NCBI RefSeq assembly: GCF_005925325.1
Contig: NZ_SRMP01000003.1
Location: 563,210 to 627,209, forward strand
DNA length: 64,000 nt
DNA from: Pedobacter helvus
Lineage (GTDB): Bacteria > Bacteroidota > Bacteroidia > Sphingobacteriales > Sphingobacteriaceae
Direction of reading: 5' to 3'
The first letter of the stretch is position 1; each line of letters opens with the position of its first letter. The notes under the pieces were generated by a model that saw nothing but the letters and a program-made list of their open reading frames with translations, made no database searches and was not told the DNA's origin. Made by a program: the position numbers and the translations under genes. This document shows positions 51,065-58,209 of the stretch, in pieces.

Positions 51065-51226
51065 ATGGAAAAGGACTTTAGAATTACTACGGCTAAGCAA
51101 TACGAAGACACCATGATTGCTATTTTTGAGATGCAGGAACAAGAGGAGCCTTTAACAGCAAAAGAGTTGGCCGACATCGAAATTATGTTGCAGGCTGCTC
51201 AGCGTTACGAAGACGAGGAGCTTTAG
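51065..51226 (+). CDS. Unrecognised 53-residue acidic protein
   Basis: The ORF reads MEKDFRITTAKQYEDTMIAI at the start and ends QRYEDEEL. It is rich in Glu/Asp and predicted alpha-helical throughout, without membrane segment, Cys or signal peptide. A consensus -7 box and a preceding terminator frame it as an independent transcript. The N-terminal pattern loosely resembles the start of HigA-type antitoxins, but no helix-turn-helix and no toxin gene accompany it. I do not recognise the protein. Confidence 0.6.
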   Translation: MEKDFRITTAKQYEDTMIAIFEMQEQEEPLTAKELADIEIMLQAAQRYEDEEL

Positions 51227-51254
51227 TCATTGCCTACAAACTTTCAGAGATTGA

Positions 51255-51295
51255 GACGCAGATTTTTAATGTAATCATTTGTGCGATTTCTGTGG
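51255..51295. repeat. Highly decayed copy of the CACAGATGCACAGAT element
   Basis: GACGCAGATTTTTAAT (51255-51270) and ATCATTTGTGCGATTTCTGTGG (in two parts across 51274-51295) recall the arms of the elements at 55125 and 56624, with insertions. The assignment is weak. Confidence 0.35.
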
Positions 51296-51309
51296 AAGAA
51301 ATTACTTGA

Positions 51310-52293
51310 TCAGCGGGAAAAATAGAAGTTTTTAATAAAATCACTCACCAAATAAGCAATTGTTTTGCCGATGTTTTCATCTTTTCTTCCATCGTTTAAT
51401 TGATAAGCGCCTTCGCAAATGTGCAGGTACGTGAAATCTCGACGTAGTTGAAGTAACAGCCGCCTTATCTCGTTTAAATTAAATCCACTTGGTGTGGCGG
51501 CGCTAGACAACGTATTGCCGATACAATCCAAATCAATTTCTAAGCCTAAAGGTAGTTTTACGTCTTTTAAGATCATTTCTGCTTCACCGCATATATCTTT
51601 CTCCTCTTTCAATAAATCGTCGAAATAGACGGCTTTTATGGCTTCGTTTTTTGAGATGAAATCTAATTGAGCTTCGCTTACATAATTTTGATGTAGTCCT
51701 AAAATTCTGTATTGATCCAAAAAATCATCCTTAATTGCTGTGCTAAATCCGTTTCCACTATGTCTGCCTTCATTTGGGTTGCGTAAATCCGTATGTGCAT
51801 CGATATTGAGAACGTTAATTTTCTGCTTTTTAGCGATTGAAGTCCCTTTAATAATGGGGTAACAATTATTGTGTCCGCCGCCAATTACAATAGGTATTTT
51901 TCCTGCTGCCACAATAGTTTGAATAATTGGAAAAACCAAATTATCGATCTCGGCTACTGCTTTTCGGAGTATAGAAATATCTGTCGAATTGTTTTCACGA
52001 ACATCGAAGGCTCCCAAAACCAAAATGTCTTCTCCTTTTAAAAAGTTATTTTGCTGTAAGTTTAGGAATGATTTTAACGCCGGGATCCATGCAGTGTGTG
52101 TGCCCCCAATACCGTAATTAGCCCTTACACCAATATCTTCAGGAATGCCTAAAAGCACGAATTTTGCAGATGATTTTTCGAGATCCGATAGTTGATCGAT
52201 AGTTTGTATGCTTTCACCGATCTTGGTCTCGCCATCACGTTTGTTAACGTAGCTTAAAACATCGTTCTGCGAAAAAATCTTAAAGCTAGCCAT
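51310..52293 (-). CDS. hutG: Formimidoylglutamase (arginase family)
   Basis: Hydrolyses N-formimidoyl-glutamate to glutamate and formamide, the last step of one histidine-degradation route. The 327 residues are of the ureohydrolase fold with the dimanganese ligands in IVIGGGHNNCY (His), LNIDAHTDLRN (Asp-His-Asp) and LEIDLDCI (two Asp). Its start overlaps the end of hutI by 8 bp, so the assignment rests on this hut context as well as the motifs. Agmatinase or arginase would be alternatives by domain alone. Confidence 0.85.
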   Translation of the reverse strand: MASFKIFSQNDVLSYVNKRDGETKIGESIQTIDQLSDLEKSSAKFVLLGIPEDIGVRANYGIGGTHTAWIPALKSFLNLQQNNFLKGEDILVLGAFDVRENNSTDISILRKAVAEIDNLVFPIIQTIVAAGKIPIVIGGGHNNCYPIIKGTSIAKKQKINVLNIDAHTDLRNPNEGRHSGNGFSTAIKDDFLDQYRILGLHQNYVSEAQLDFISKNEAIKAVYFDDLLKEEKDICGEAEMILKDVKLPLGLEIDLDCIGNTLSSAATPSGFNLNEIRRLLLQLRRDFTYLHICEGAYQLNDGRKDENIGKTIAYLVSDFIKNFYFSR

Positions 52294-53527
52294 TGTAAAT
52301 CTCTCCGTTTAAAATTACGGTTTCTATCTGACTTTGCCCAAAGCTGTAAGGTAGATATGCCAAAGAGGTCATTGGTCTGGTGATAAATAAATTTGCCTTT
52401 TTACCAATGGTGATGCTGCCTACTTCATCATTCAATTCCATTGCTGCAGCCCCGTTTAAAGTTGCGGCATTAACAGCTTGTTCGGCCGTCATTTTTAATT
52501 TGATGCAACCTAAAGAAACCACAAAATTCATGTTCCCAGACGGAGTAGAGCCAGGGTTATAGTCGCTGGCCAATGCAATTATTGCATTGTTGTTAATTAA
52601 ACCTTTAGCATTTGCAAACGGGATATTGATGTAAAAGGAGCACGACGGCAATAAGGTTGCGATGGTGTTGCTATTGCTCAATGCTTGCAAAGCATGCGCA
52701 TCAGTTTCTTCTAAATGATCTACAGAAACAGCATCGTGTTTTACGCCCAGTTCAACCGCACCAGAACTAGATAATTGATTGGCGTGTATTTTTGGCTTCA
52801 AACCATAATTAGCCGCTGCGGTTAAAATTTGAGCCGTTTCCTCGGTTGAAAAAAAGCCTTTTTCACAAAAAACGTCAATATAATCTGCTAAATTTTCTGC
52901 CGAAACTTTGGGTAAAAGCTCATTGATAATTAAAGCGATATAAGCTTGGTGATTGTTTTTATATTCTGTCGGATAAGCATGTGCAGCCAACAAGCTCGCT
53001 TTAATAGGGATCGGAAATGCTTGCTTCAGCCGCTTAATCACACGAAGCATTTTCAATTCACTCTCTACCGTTAAACCGTAGCCACTTTTTATTTCTACAG
53101 CGCCGGTACCTTGCTTAATCATATCCTTTAAACGGATACTTGCACTTTCAAAAAGTTCGTCTTCTGTTGCTTTTTGCAGTTTATTGGCTGAATTCAGGAT
53201 TCCTCCTCCAGCTGCAGCAATTTCTTCATAAGTTTTGCCAGCAATTTTTAAAGCAAATTCTTCTTCCCTAGGTGCCGCAAAAACGATATGGGTATGGCTG
53301 TCGCACCAAGAAGGGAAAACAAAACGGCCTTCTACGGAGATTTGAGAATTTAGATTTGAGATTTGAGATGGCATTTCACTCATCGATCCAAAATCCTTAA
53401 TTAAGCCATCTTCTAGTAATAGCCAAGCATTTTCTAAAATGGGAAGTTGTTTTAGTTCGCTGCCGCGAAGAAAAAGCTTTTCTTTTGGATGAATGCCGAC
53501 TAAGGCTTTGATATTGGTAATGAGCAT
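52286..53527 (-). CDS. hutI: Imidazolonepropionase
   Basis: Opens the imidazolone ring to formimidoyl-glutamate, feeding HutG. The 413-residue amidohydrolase has the metal motif SWCDSHTHIVFAAPRE, the substrate segment GTGAVEIKSGYGLTVESELK, and further metal His/Asp in IHANQLSS, SVDHLEE and ALASDYNPGS. An unusual internal segment, SQISNLNSQIS, sits just before the conserved RFVFPSWCDSH. It is encoded by a TCTCAAA-type repeat (53337-53369) that is otherwise intergenic in this window. The rest of the hut pathway (hutH, hutU) is not in the window. Confidence 0.93.
   Translation of the reverse strand: MLITNIKALVGIHPKEKLFLRGSELKQLPILENAWLLLEDGLIKDFGSMSEMPSQISNLNSQISVEGRFVFPSWCDSHTHIVFAAPREEEFALKIAGKTYEEIAAAGGGILNSANKLQKATEDELFESASIRLKDMIKQGTGAVEIKSGYGLTVESELKMLRVIKRLKQAFPIPIKASLLAAHAYPTEYKNNHQAYIALIINELLPKVSAENLADYIDVFCEKGFFSTEETAQILTAAANYGLKPKIHANQLSSSGAVELGVKHDAVSVDHLEETDAHALQALSNSNTIATLLPSCSFYINIPFANAKGLINNNAIIALASDYNPGSTPSGNMNFVVSLGCIKLKMTAEQAVNAATLNGAAAMELNDEVGSITIGKKANLFITRPMTSLAYLPYSFGQSQIETVILNGEIYNG
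53337..53369. repeat. TCTCAAA heptad repeat embedded in the hutI coding sequence
   Basis: About four units of ATCTCAAATCT-like sequence on the minus strand, in frame, encoding Ser-Gln-Ile-Ser-Asn-Leu-type residues. The 33-bp length is a multiple of three and causes no frameshift. Confidence 0.6.
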
Positions 53528-53608
53528 TTTTGGTAACTGTTAAAATTGCTTAATCGGTTAATTGCGTTGGTTACGATTAACCGATTTTAACAACTAACCA
53601 ATTAATCT

Positions 53609-54376
53609 TTATTGTAATTCCAGCAAAATAGGGCAGTGATCGCTATGTAACGCATCAGGTAAAATACGTACATTTTTTAACCTGCTTTCCATTTCTTTGG
53701 TAGTTAAATGATAATCGATACGCCAGCCCAAGTTTTTGCCTCTTGCACCTGCACGATAGCTCCACCAAGTGTAATGATGCGGATCTTGATTAAAATGGCG
53801 GAACGAATCTATAAAACCATTGTTGATGAAAAGCTCCATCCATTCGCGTTCTTCTGGTAAAAATCCTGATGAATTGGCATTAGATTTTGGGTTATGAATG
53901 TCAATGGCTTTATGGCAAATGTTGTAATCTCCAGAGATGATGAGGTTGGGATAGCTTTTTCGCAACTCGCCAATGTATGTGTCAAAAAACTTCATGAACT
54001 CATATTTTTTAGCCTGTCTTTCATCGCCACTAGAACCTGATGGCAGGTACACGCTCATCAAAGAGAAATCATCGAAATCAGCTCGTAAAATTCTGCCCTC
54101 TGCATCAATCCAAGGTTCGCCGCAACCGAATTCTACATGCTTGGGAAGGACCTTTGTGAAAATTGCCACACCGCTGTAGCCTTTTTTCTCTGCCGGAAAC
54201 CAATAATGATGGTAGCCTAAATGCTCAATCAATGCTAAAATATCAGGAATTTGTTCTTTAAGCGCTTTAACTTCTTGTAGGCAAACCATGTCGGCCTCGG
54301 TAGATTGTAACCAACTGAATAAGCCTTTAGTTGCTGCGGCACGAATGCCATTTACGTTATATGATATGATTTTCAT
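53609..54376 (-). CDS. xth: Exodeoxyribonuclease III / AP endonuclease
   Basis: Base-excision-repair nuclease cutting at abasic sites and degrading 3' ends. The 255 residues match the ExoIII family: MKIISYNVNGIRAAATKG (Asn), CLQEVKAL (catalytic Glu), SGDYNICHKAIDIHNPKSN (Asp/Asn), and YTWWSYRAGARGKNLGWRIDYHL. The final catalytic His is in LHSDHCPILLEL. Complete and typical. It follows the peptidylprolyl isomerase gene with no gap. Confidence 0.95.
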   Translation of the reverse strand: MKIISYNVNGIRAAATKGLFSWLQSTEADMVCLQEVKALKEQIPDILALIEHLGYHHYWFPAEKKGYSGVAIFTKVLPKHVEFGCGEPWIDAEGRILRADFDDFSLMSVYLPSGSSGDERQAKKYEFMKFFDTYIGELRKSYPNLIISGDYNICHKAIDIHNPKSNANSSGFLPEEREWMELFINNGFIDSFRHFNQDPHHYTWWSYRAGARGKNLGWRIDYHLTTKEMESRLKNVRILPDALHSDHCPILLELQ

Positions 54377-55075
54377 TTATTTTTTCTCCGCTTTTCTTAA
54401 TTCCTTTTCTAACTTTTTTGCTTCACGCTTTTTTAACACCGTAACCGTCATTTTTACATCTTCTTTCGGACGGTTTGCTGTCCCTGTTGCTACGTTAGCG
54501 ATGCTATCGATCATTTCTAAGCCTTTTACTACTTCGCCATAAGCGGTGTAATTTCTATCTAAGTGTGGTGTACCACCAATGGTTTTATAAACTTCTCTTT
54601 GGTAGTCAGGAATTTTGTGTTGGAGCCTATTCTTCTCCACGTTATTCAATTGTTCGTCCGTAAAAACTTTGCCCTGCACCAAATAGAATTGGCTGCCGCT
54701 AGACGCTTTTTCGGGATTGTTATCTCTTGCTGCCGCTAGCACACCTTTTTTGTGAAAAATACTATCTCTAAATTCCGCAGGTATGGTATATTTTGGTCCG
54801 CCTTCACCCAACATCGCTTCTGGAGTAGCGTTTTTCGAATCCGGATCTCCACCTTGTATCATGAAATCCTTGATCACTCTATGAAAAATAGTACCATTGT
54901 AGTAACCTTCCTTCGCTAATTTTAAAAAATTATCACGATGTAAAGGAGTTTCGTTGTAAAGTCTAACAATGCATTCGCCTTTCGATGTACTGATCTTGAT
55001 ATATTGATATTTAGGCTTTGCAGCATAAGCGAAACTGCAGCAGAATAAGATACAAATGAGTAGGATTTTTTTCAT
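54377..55075 (-). CDS. Exported cyclophilin-type peptidylprolyl isomerase
   Basis: A 232-residue foldase with signal peptide (1-18, MKKILLICILFCCSFAYA). The cyclophilin domain shows TIFHRVIKDFMIQGGDPDSK (the FHR and QGGD active-site motif), GTGG-like substitutions, SGSQFYLVQG and YTAYGEVVKGLEMIDSI. The tail is Lys/Glu-rich (KKREAKKLEKELRKAEKK) and probably helical. The ATG at 55075 is chosen because it starts the signal peptide. The upstream ATG adds 19 residues and would bury it. It is adjacent to xth (the first base of xth is next to the stop), suggesting co-transcription. Confidence 0.92.
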   Translation of the reverse strand: MKKILLICILFCCSFAYAAKPKYQYIKISTSKGECIVRLYNETPLHRDNFLKLAKEGYYNGTIFHRVIKDFMIQGGDPDSKNATPEAMLGEGGPKYTIPAEFRDSIFHKKGVLAAARDNNPEKASSGSQFYLVQGKVFTDEQLNNVEKNRLQHKIPDYQREVYKTIGGTPHLDRNYTAYGEVVKGLEMIDSIANVATGTANRPKEDVKMTVTVLKKREAKKLEKELRKAEKK

Positions 55076-55124
55076 GTTGAATTGAATTTGCGCTAAGTTA
55101 TTTAAAAAATATATCGTCTCATAA

Positions 55125-55209
55125 TTAGCCACAGATACGCGGATTTAATTCTTTTATGATAAGACTAATTCGTGCATTCCGCATTAATCGGAACAGGTAC
55201 TGTGGCTAA
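55125..55209. repeat. CCACAGATGCACAGAT palindromic element
   Basis: Perfect 10-bp inverted ends TTAGCCACAG (55125-55134) and CTGTGGCTAA (55200-55209) bound 85 bp between the isomerase and the HMA/AraC gene. The left arm continues as ATACGCGGATTTAATTC. Confidence 0.7.
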
Positions 55210-55281
55210 AATTGTCTGCCCAAAGTTGAATTGTGCCTGCCAGTTATGGCCTCAAAAAATATTTAGCTACTTTAGTATTTA

Positions 55282-55839
55282 ATGAAGCTGTACATCAAAA
55301 ATATGGTATGCGATCGCTGTAAAATGGCGGTAGAAACGGTGTTCGATAAATTACACTTAAATCCCGCCAATGTGGTTTTAGGAGAAGTTGAATTGAAGGA
55401 AGAAAGTTTATCTGCTGAAAAGTACCAAGAGATGAAAACAGCGTTAGAAAGTTTGGGCTTCGAATTATTGGAAGACAAAAAGAAAACCATAATTGCGCAA
55501 ATTAAAGCGGCTATTGTAGAGTTGGCTCATTACACTAAAGAACCTTTGAAAGTTAATTTATCGGGATATCTTGGGAATAAATTAGGTGCTGACTACACTT
55601 CGCTAAGTAGCATTTTTTCTGGTGAGGAGAATAACACCATCGAACACTACTACATCCAGCAAAAAATTGAAAGAGCAAAAGAACTGTTAAGTTATGGCGA
55701 GTTGACTTTGAGCGAAATTGCGTTTCAATTGAATTACAGTAGTGTTGCTCATTTATCTGCCCAGTTTAAGAAAGAAACAGGAATTACACCATCGCAGTTT
55801 AAACAAGATTTGAAACGAAATACTTTAGATCGTGTGTAA
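55282..55839 (+). CDS. HMA-like domain fused to an AraC-type helix-turn-helix
   Basis: A 185-residue protein. Residues ~1-65 resemble an HMA copper-chaperone domain: KLYIKNMVCDRCKMAVETVF has the MxCxxC-like C-x-x-C, and the beta-alpha-beta-beta spacing fits. The first strand is unusual in carrying MVCDRC near residues 8-13. Residues ~85-180 are the AraC double helix-turn-helix (KIERAKELLSYGELTLSEIA, then AFQLNYSSVAHLSAQFKKET, ending TPSQFKQ). It therefore looks like a one-component metal-responsive regulator, with copper the likely ligand. No metal-transport genes adjoin it, so the target is unknown. Confidence 0.75.
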   Translation: MKLYIKNMVCDRCKMAVETVFDKLHLNPANVVLGEVELKEESLSAEKYQEMKTALESLGFELLEDKKKTIIAQIKAAIVELAHYTKEPLKVNLSGYLGNKLGADYTSLSSIFSGEENNTIEHYYIQQKIERAKELLSYGELTLSEIAFQLNYSSVAHLSAQFKKETGITPSQFKQDLKRNTLDRV

Positions 55840-56011
55840 TTTGCTTTGAAAGCTGATGCTGAACTGTAGCGAAACGAAAAGCTAAGAAGTAAAATAAATT
55901 CAGCAAGAAGAATCTTCAATGCCGCCACTCTAGCTTTATTTTTAGGGTCTGTTTAATTAATAGAAATCTGCTTTCTTATCATACATCAACTTTTCGGCGA
56001 TAGCGATGTTG

Positions 56012-56019
56012 TACTTTTG
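56012..56019 (+). promoter_or_regulatory. -7 element upstream of the YceI gene
   Basis: TACTTTTG matches TAnnTTTG 27 bp before the ATG. The -33 region is not clear. Confidence 0.5.
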
Positions 56020-56045
56020 TGTTCAATTAATTAAAGACAATAGCG

Positions 56046-56618
56046 ATGAAAAAATTATTCTTATTCCTTTTAGCAACTAGCTTAAGCGTAGCAACGTTTG
56101 CTCAAACCAAGTGGACGGTAGATCCAATGCACTCTTTCGTAAATTTCTCGGTTAAGCACTCTGGAATTTCATTCGTAGATGGCTCATTTAAGAAATTTGA
56201 TGGCGAAATTGTCGCTTCAAATGCAGATTTGACTGATGCGAAAATTAACTTTACCGCCGATGTAGCAAGTATCAATACCAGTGTTGATATGCGTGACAAC
56301 CATTTAAAGTCTGACGATTTCTTCAATGCAGAGAAGTATCCAAAGATGACTTTCGTAAGTACTTCTTTCAAAAAAGTAAAAGGTAACAACTATGTGCTTA
56401 ACGGAAAACTGACTATCCGTGATGTAACTAAAGATGTAACTTTCGCTGTGGTTTATGGCGGTACGGCAAAAGATCAACAAGGTAATACCAAAGCTGGATT
56501 TTTAGCAACTGCAAAAATCAATCGTTTAGATTACAACATTAAATACGATCCAACTGGTGCTGGTATAGCTAAAGATGTAAACATCACTTTGAATCTGCAA
56601 TTTGCGCAGGCGAAATAA
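56046..56618 (+). CDS. Exported YceI family protein
   Basis: A 190-residue secreted protein (signal peptide 1-19, ending TFAQ) with the YceI lipocalin-like barrel. The opening WTVDPMHSFVNFSVKHSGIS is diagnostic, followed by VASINTSVDMRDNHLKSDDFFNAEKYPKM and the central KDVTFAVVYGG strands. YceI proteins bind polyisoprenoids or related lipids, and their role is often unclear. It is preceded by a Bacteroidota promoter box. The DODA-type gene follows on the same strand after a repeat element. Confidence 0.9.
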   Translation: MKKLFLFLLATSLSVATFAQTKWTVDPMHSFVNFSVKHSGISFVDGSFKKFDGEIVASNADLTDAKINFTADVASINTSVDMRDNHLKSDDFFNAEKYPKMTFVSTSFKKVKGNNYVLNGKLTIRDVTKDVTFAVVYGGTAKDQQGNTKAGFLATAKINRLDYNIKYDPTGAGIAKDVNITLNLQFAQAK

Positions 56619-56623
56619 GTTTT

Positions 56624-56689
56624 TTACCACAGAGGCACAGGTTTCGCATGAAATATATTTATAACATCGATCTGTGCATCTGTGGTTAA
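56624..56689. repeat. CCACAGATGCACAGAT palindromic element
   Basis: Left arm TTACCACAGAGGCACAGGTT (56624-56643) and right arm GATCTGTGCATCTGTGGTTA (56669-56688), imperfect inverted repeats 25 bp apart between the YceI and DODA-type genes. Confidence 0.7.
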
Positions 56690-56702
56690 TAATTAAAGTA
56701 AA

Positions 56703-57530
56703 ATGGACACACTAAATCAATTCAAAAGCTTTACTTCTAATTTATCGCAAGGCGATATCATGCCGGCTTTGTTTATGGGCCACGGTTCGCCAATGAACGG
56801 CATCGAAGTAAACGAATTTAGCACGGGTTGGGCAAATATGGCGAAGTCTATTCCTCAGCCCGCGGCGGTTTTAGTAGTTTCGGCACATTGGTTTACCCGT
56901 GGAACCAAGATTACAGCAATGGATTTTCCGCCAACTATTCATGATTTTGGCGGGTTTCCGCAGGCGCTGTTCGATGTGCAATATCCAGCTCCTGGAAACC
57001 CAGAATTGGCAAAAGAAACAGCAAATTTAATTACCACTACGCCGGTAGAATTAGATCACGACTGGGGTTTAGATCACGGCGCTTGGACAGTAATTAGGCA
57101 CATGTACCCAAATGCTGATATCCCTGTTTTGCAATTGAGTATCGATTATACCAAAGGAGCGCAATACCATTACGATTTAGCTAAAGAAATATCAGCCCTT
57201 CGAAAAAAAGGCGTGCTAGTTTTAGGTAGCGGAAATATGGTGCACAACCTACGCATGCTGAGCTGGGAAATGATTAATGGCGGTGGTTACGATTGGGCAA
57301 ACGAAGCCAACGAGAAATTCAAGTCAGCAATTTTAAACAAAGACCACCAGTTGCTGATCAACTTTGAAAAAATGGGAAGCGATGTGCGTTTGTCTATACC
57401 AACACCAGAACATTACTTGCCGTTAATGTATGTATTAGGATTACAGGGCGATAAAGAAGAAGTTCTATTGTTTAATGATAAAGCAGTTGGCGGTTCGTTA
57501 ACCATGACCTCGGTGAAGGTGGCGGCTTAA
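56703..57530 (+). CDS. 4,5-DOPA dioxygenase extradiol-like (LigB/YgiD family)
   Basis: A 275-residue extradiol dioxygenase of the LigB superfamily. Non-heme metal ligands and motifs: MGHGSPMNGIE (first His), VVSAHWFTRG (second His), DHGAWTVIRHMYPNADIPVLQLS (His and substrate residues), and GSGNMVHNLRML. E. coli YgiD and plant DODA cleave DOPA. Which catechol is used here cannot be read from the sequence, and bacterial homologues are often of unknown physiological role. It follows the YceI gene by 84 bp. Confidence 0.87.
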   Translation: MDTLNQFKSFTSNLSQGDIMPALFMGHGSPMNGIEVNEFSTGWANMAKSIPQPAAVLVVSAHWFTRGTKITAMDFPPTIHDFGGFPQALFDVQYPAPGNPELAKETANLITTTPVELDHDWGLDHGAWTVIRHMYPNADIPVLQLSIDYTKGAQYHYDLAKEISALRKKGVLVLGSGNMVHNLRMLSWEMINGGGYDWANEANEKFKSAILNKDHQLLINFEKMGSDVRLSIPTPEHYLPLMYVLGLQGDKEEVLLFNDKAVGGSLTMTSVKVAA

Positions 57531-57547
57531 CAATTTTTGCGATATCA

Positions 57548-57651
57548 CCCTCTCTGGCTACGCCATCTCTCCCAAAGGGAGAGAGTAACAAATTTATGAG
57601 GCATATGATTGTTCTGTCCCTTTGGGAGAGATGTCCAACGGGCAGAGAGAA
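57548..57651. repeat. Nested palindromic repeat, CTCTCCCAAAGGGAGAG family
   Basis: ATCTCTCCCAAAGGGA (57565-57580) and its exact reverse complement (57617-57632) form the core, and flanking CTCTCTG and CAGAGAG extend the symmetry to about 104 bp. Each arm is itself near-palindromic (CTCTCCC/GGGAGAG). It lies between convergent genes. Confidence 0.7.
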
Positions 57652-57659
57652 CTAAATTT

Positions 57660-58127
57660 CTAATCTACTCTCTGATAAGGAAACTCCATTTTTCGTTTCT
57701 TTCCACCAATTTCTCCTTCAATCCAAGCCAGAAGCTGTTCGTTTGCTTTGTTTTGATACACGATTTGCTGAGGGAAATCATGCGATTTGTTTTCGAAAAT
57801 AAAAGTCTCGTTTGCCGAAGCAACTAATTTGAAATCGGTTCTTCCTTCATTTCCTTTTTCATAGCCAGTTACACAAAAGTGCCATTCTCCTTTTATTTTC
57901 TTCAATACCACGGCTTCGGTTAAGATGCTATCACCAGTTGCATTAAATTTGTGAGATGTGCTGGTTAAGCTATCCTTGTGCTTTTTCCATCGCTCTACAA
58001 TTTTTCCGCTTTTGGTTTTCATCTCCCATTTTCCAACTAAAAAATTAAAGGTTTTGAAAGGTGTTTTTTGAGCTGACACGTAAAATGACAGTGTAATCAG
58101 AAGCAGGGTTAAGAATAAGTTTTTCAT
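57660..58127 (-). CDS. Exported DUF6265-like protein
   Basis: A 155-residue protein with a signal peptide (1-19, ending VSAQ). The following FKTFNFLVGKWEMKTKSGKIVERW looks like the opening of the DUF6265 lipocalin/fatty-acid-binding-like barrel, and ETFIFENKSHDFPQQIVYQN is its conserved second segment. Function is unknown. The protein is small, Lys-rich and monocistronic between a repeat element and ALDH. Confidence 0.72.
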   Translation of the reverse strand: MKNLFLTLLLITLSFYVSAQKTPFKTFNFLVGKWEMKTKSGKIVERWKKHKDSLTSTSHKFNATGDSILTEAVVLKKIKGEWHFCVTGYEKGNEGRTDFKLVASANETFIFENKSHDFPQQIVYQNKANEQLLAWIEGEIGGKKRKMEFPYQRVD

Positions 58128-58146
58128 AATGTTATCTTTTAATTTT

Positions 58147-58204
58147 TTCGTCCCAGATACAAATTTTGAATTCTGTAAAAACGTTATCTGTGCATCTGTG
58201 GCTA
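58147..58204. repeat. CCACAGATGCACAGAT element, left arm decayed
   Basis: The right arm ATCTGTGCATCTGTGGCTA (58186-58204) is intact. The left arm TTCGTCCCAGATACAAATTT (starting 58147) is degenerate. Confidence 0.6.
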
Positions 58205-58209
58205 CATAA

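Noticed and set aside
53337-53369. Heptad repeats as a CRISPR array
   Set aside because: Units are 7-11 bp, without spacers, dispersed at unrelated loci and partly coding. No cas genes.
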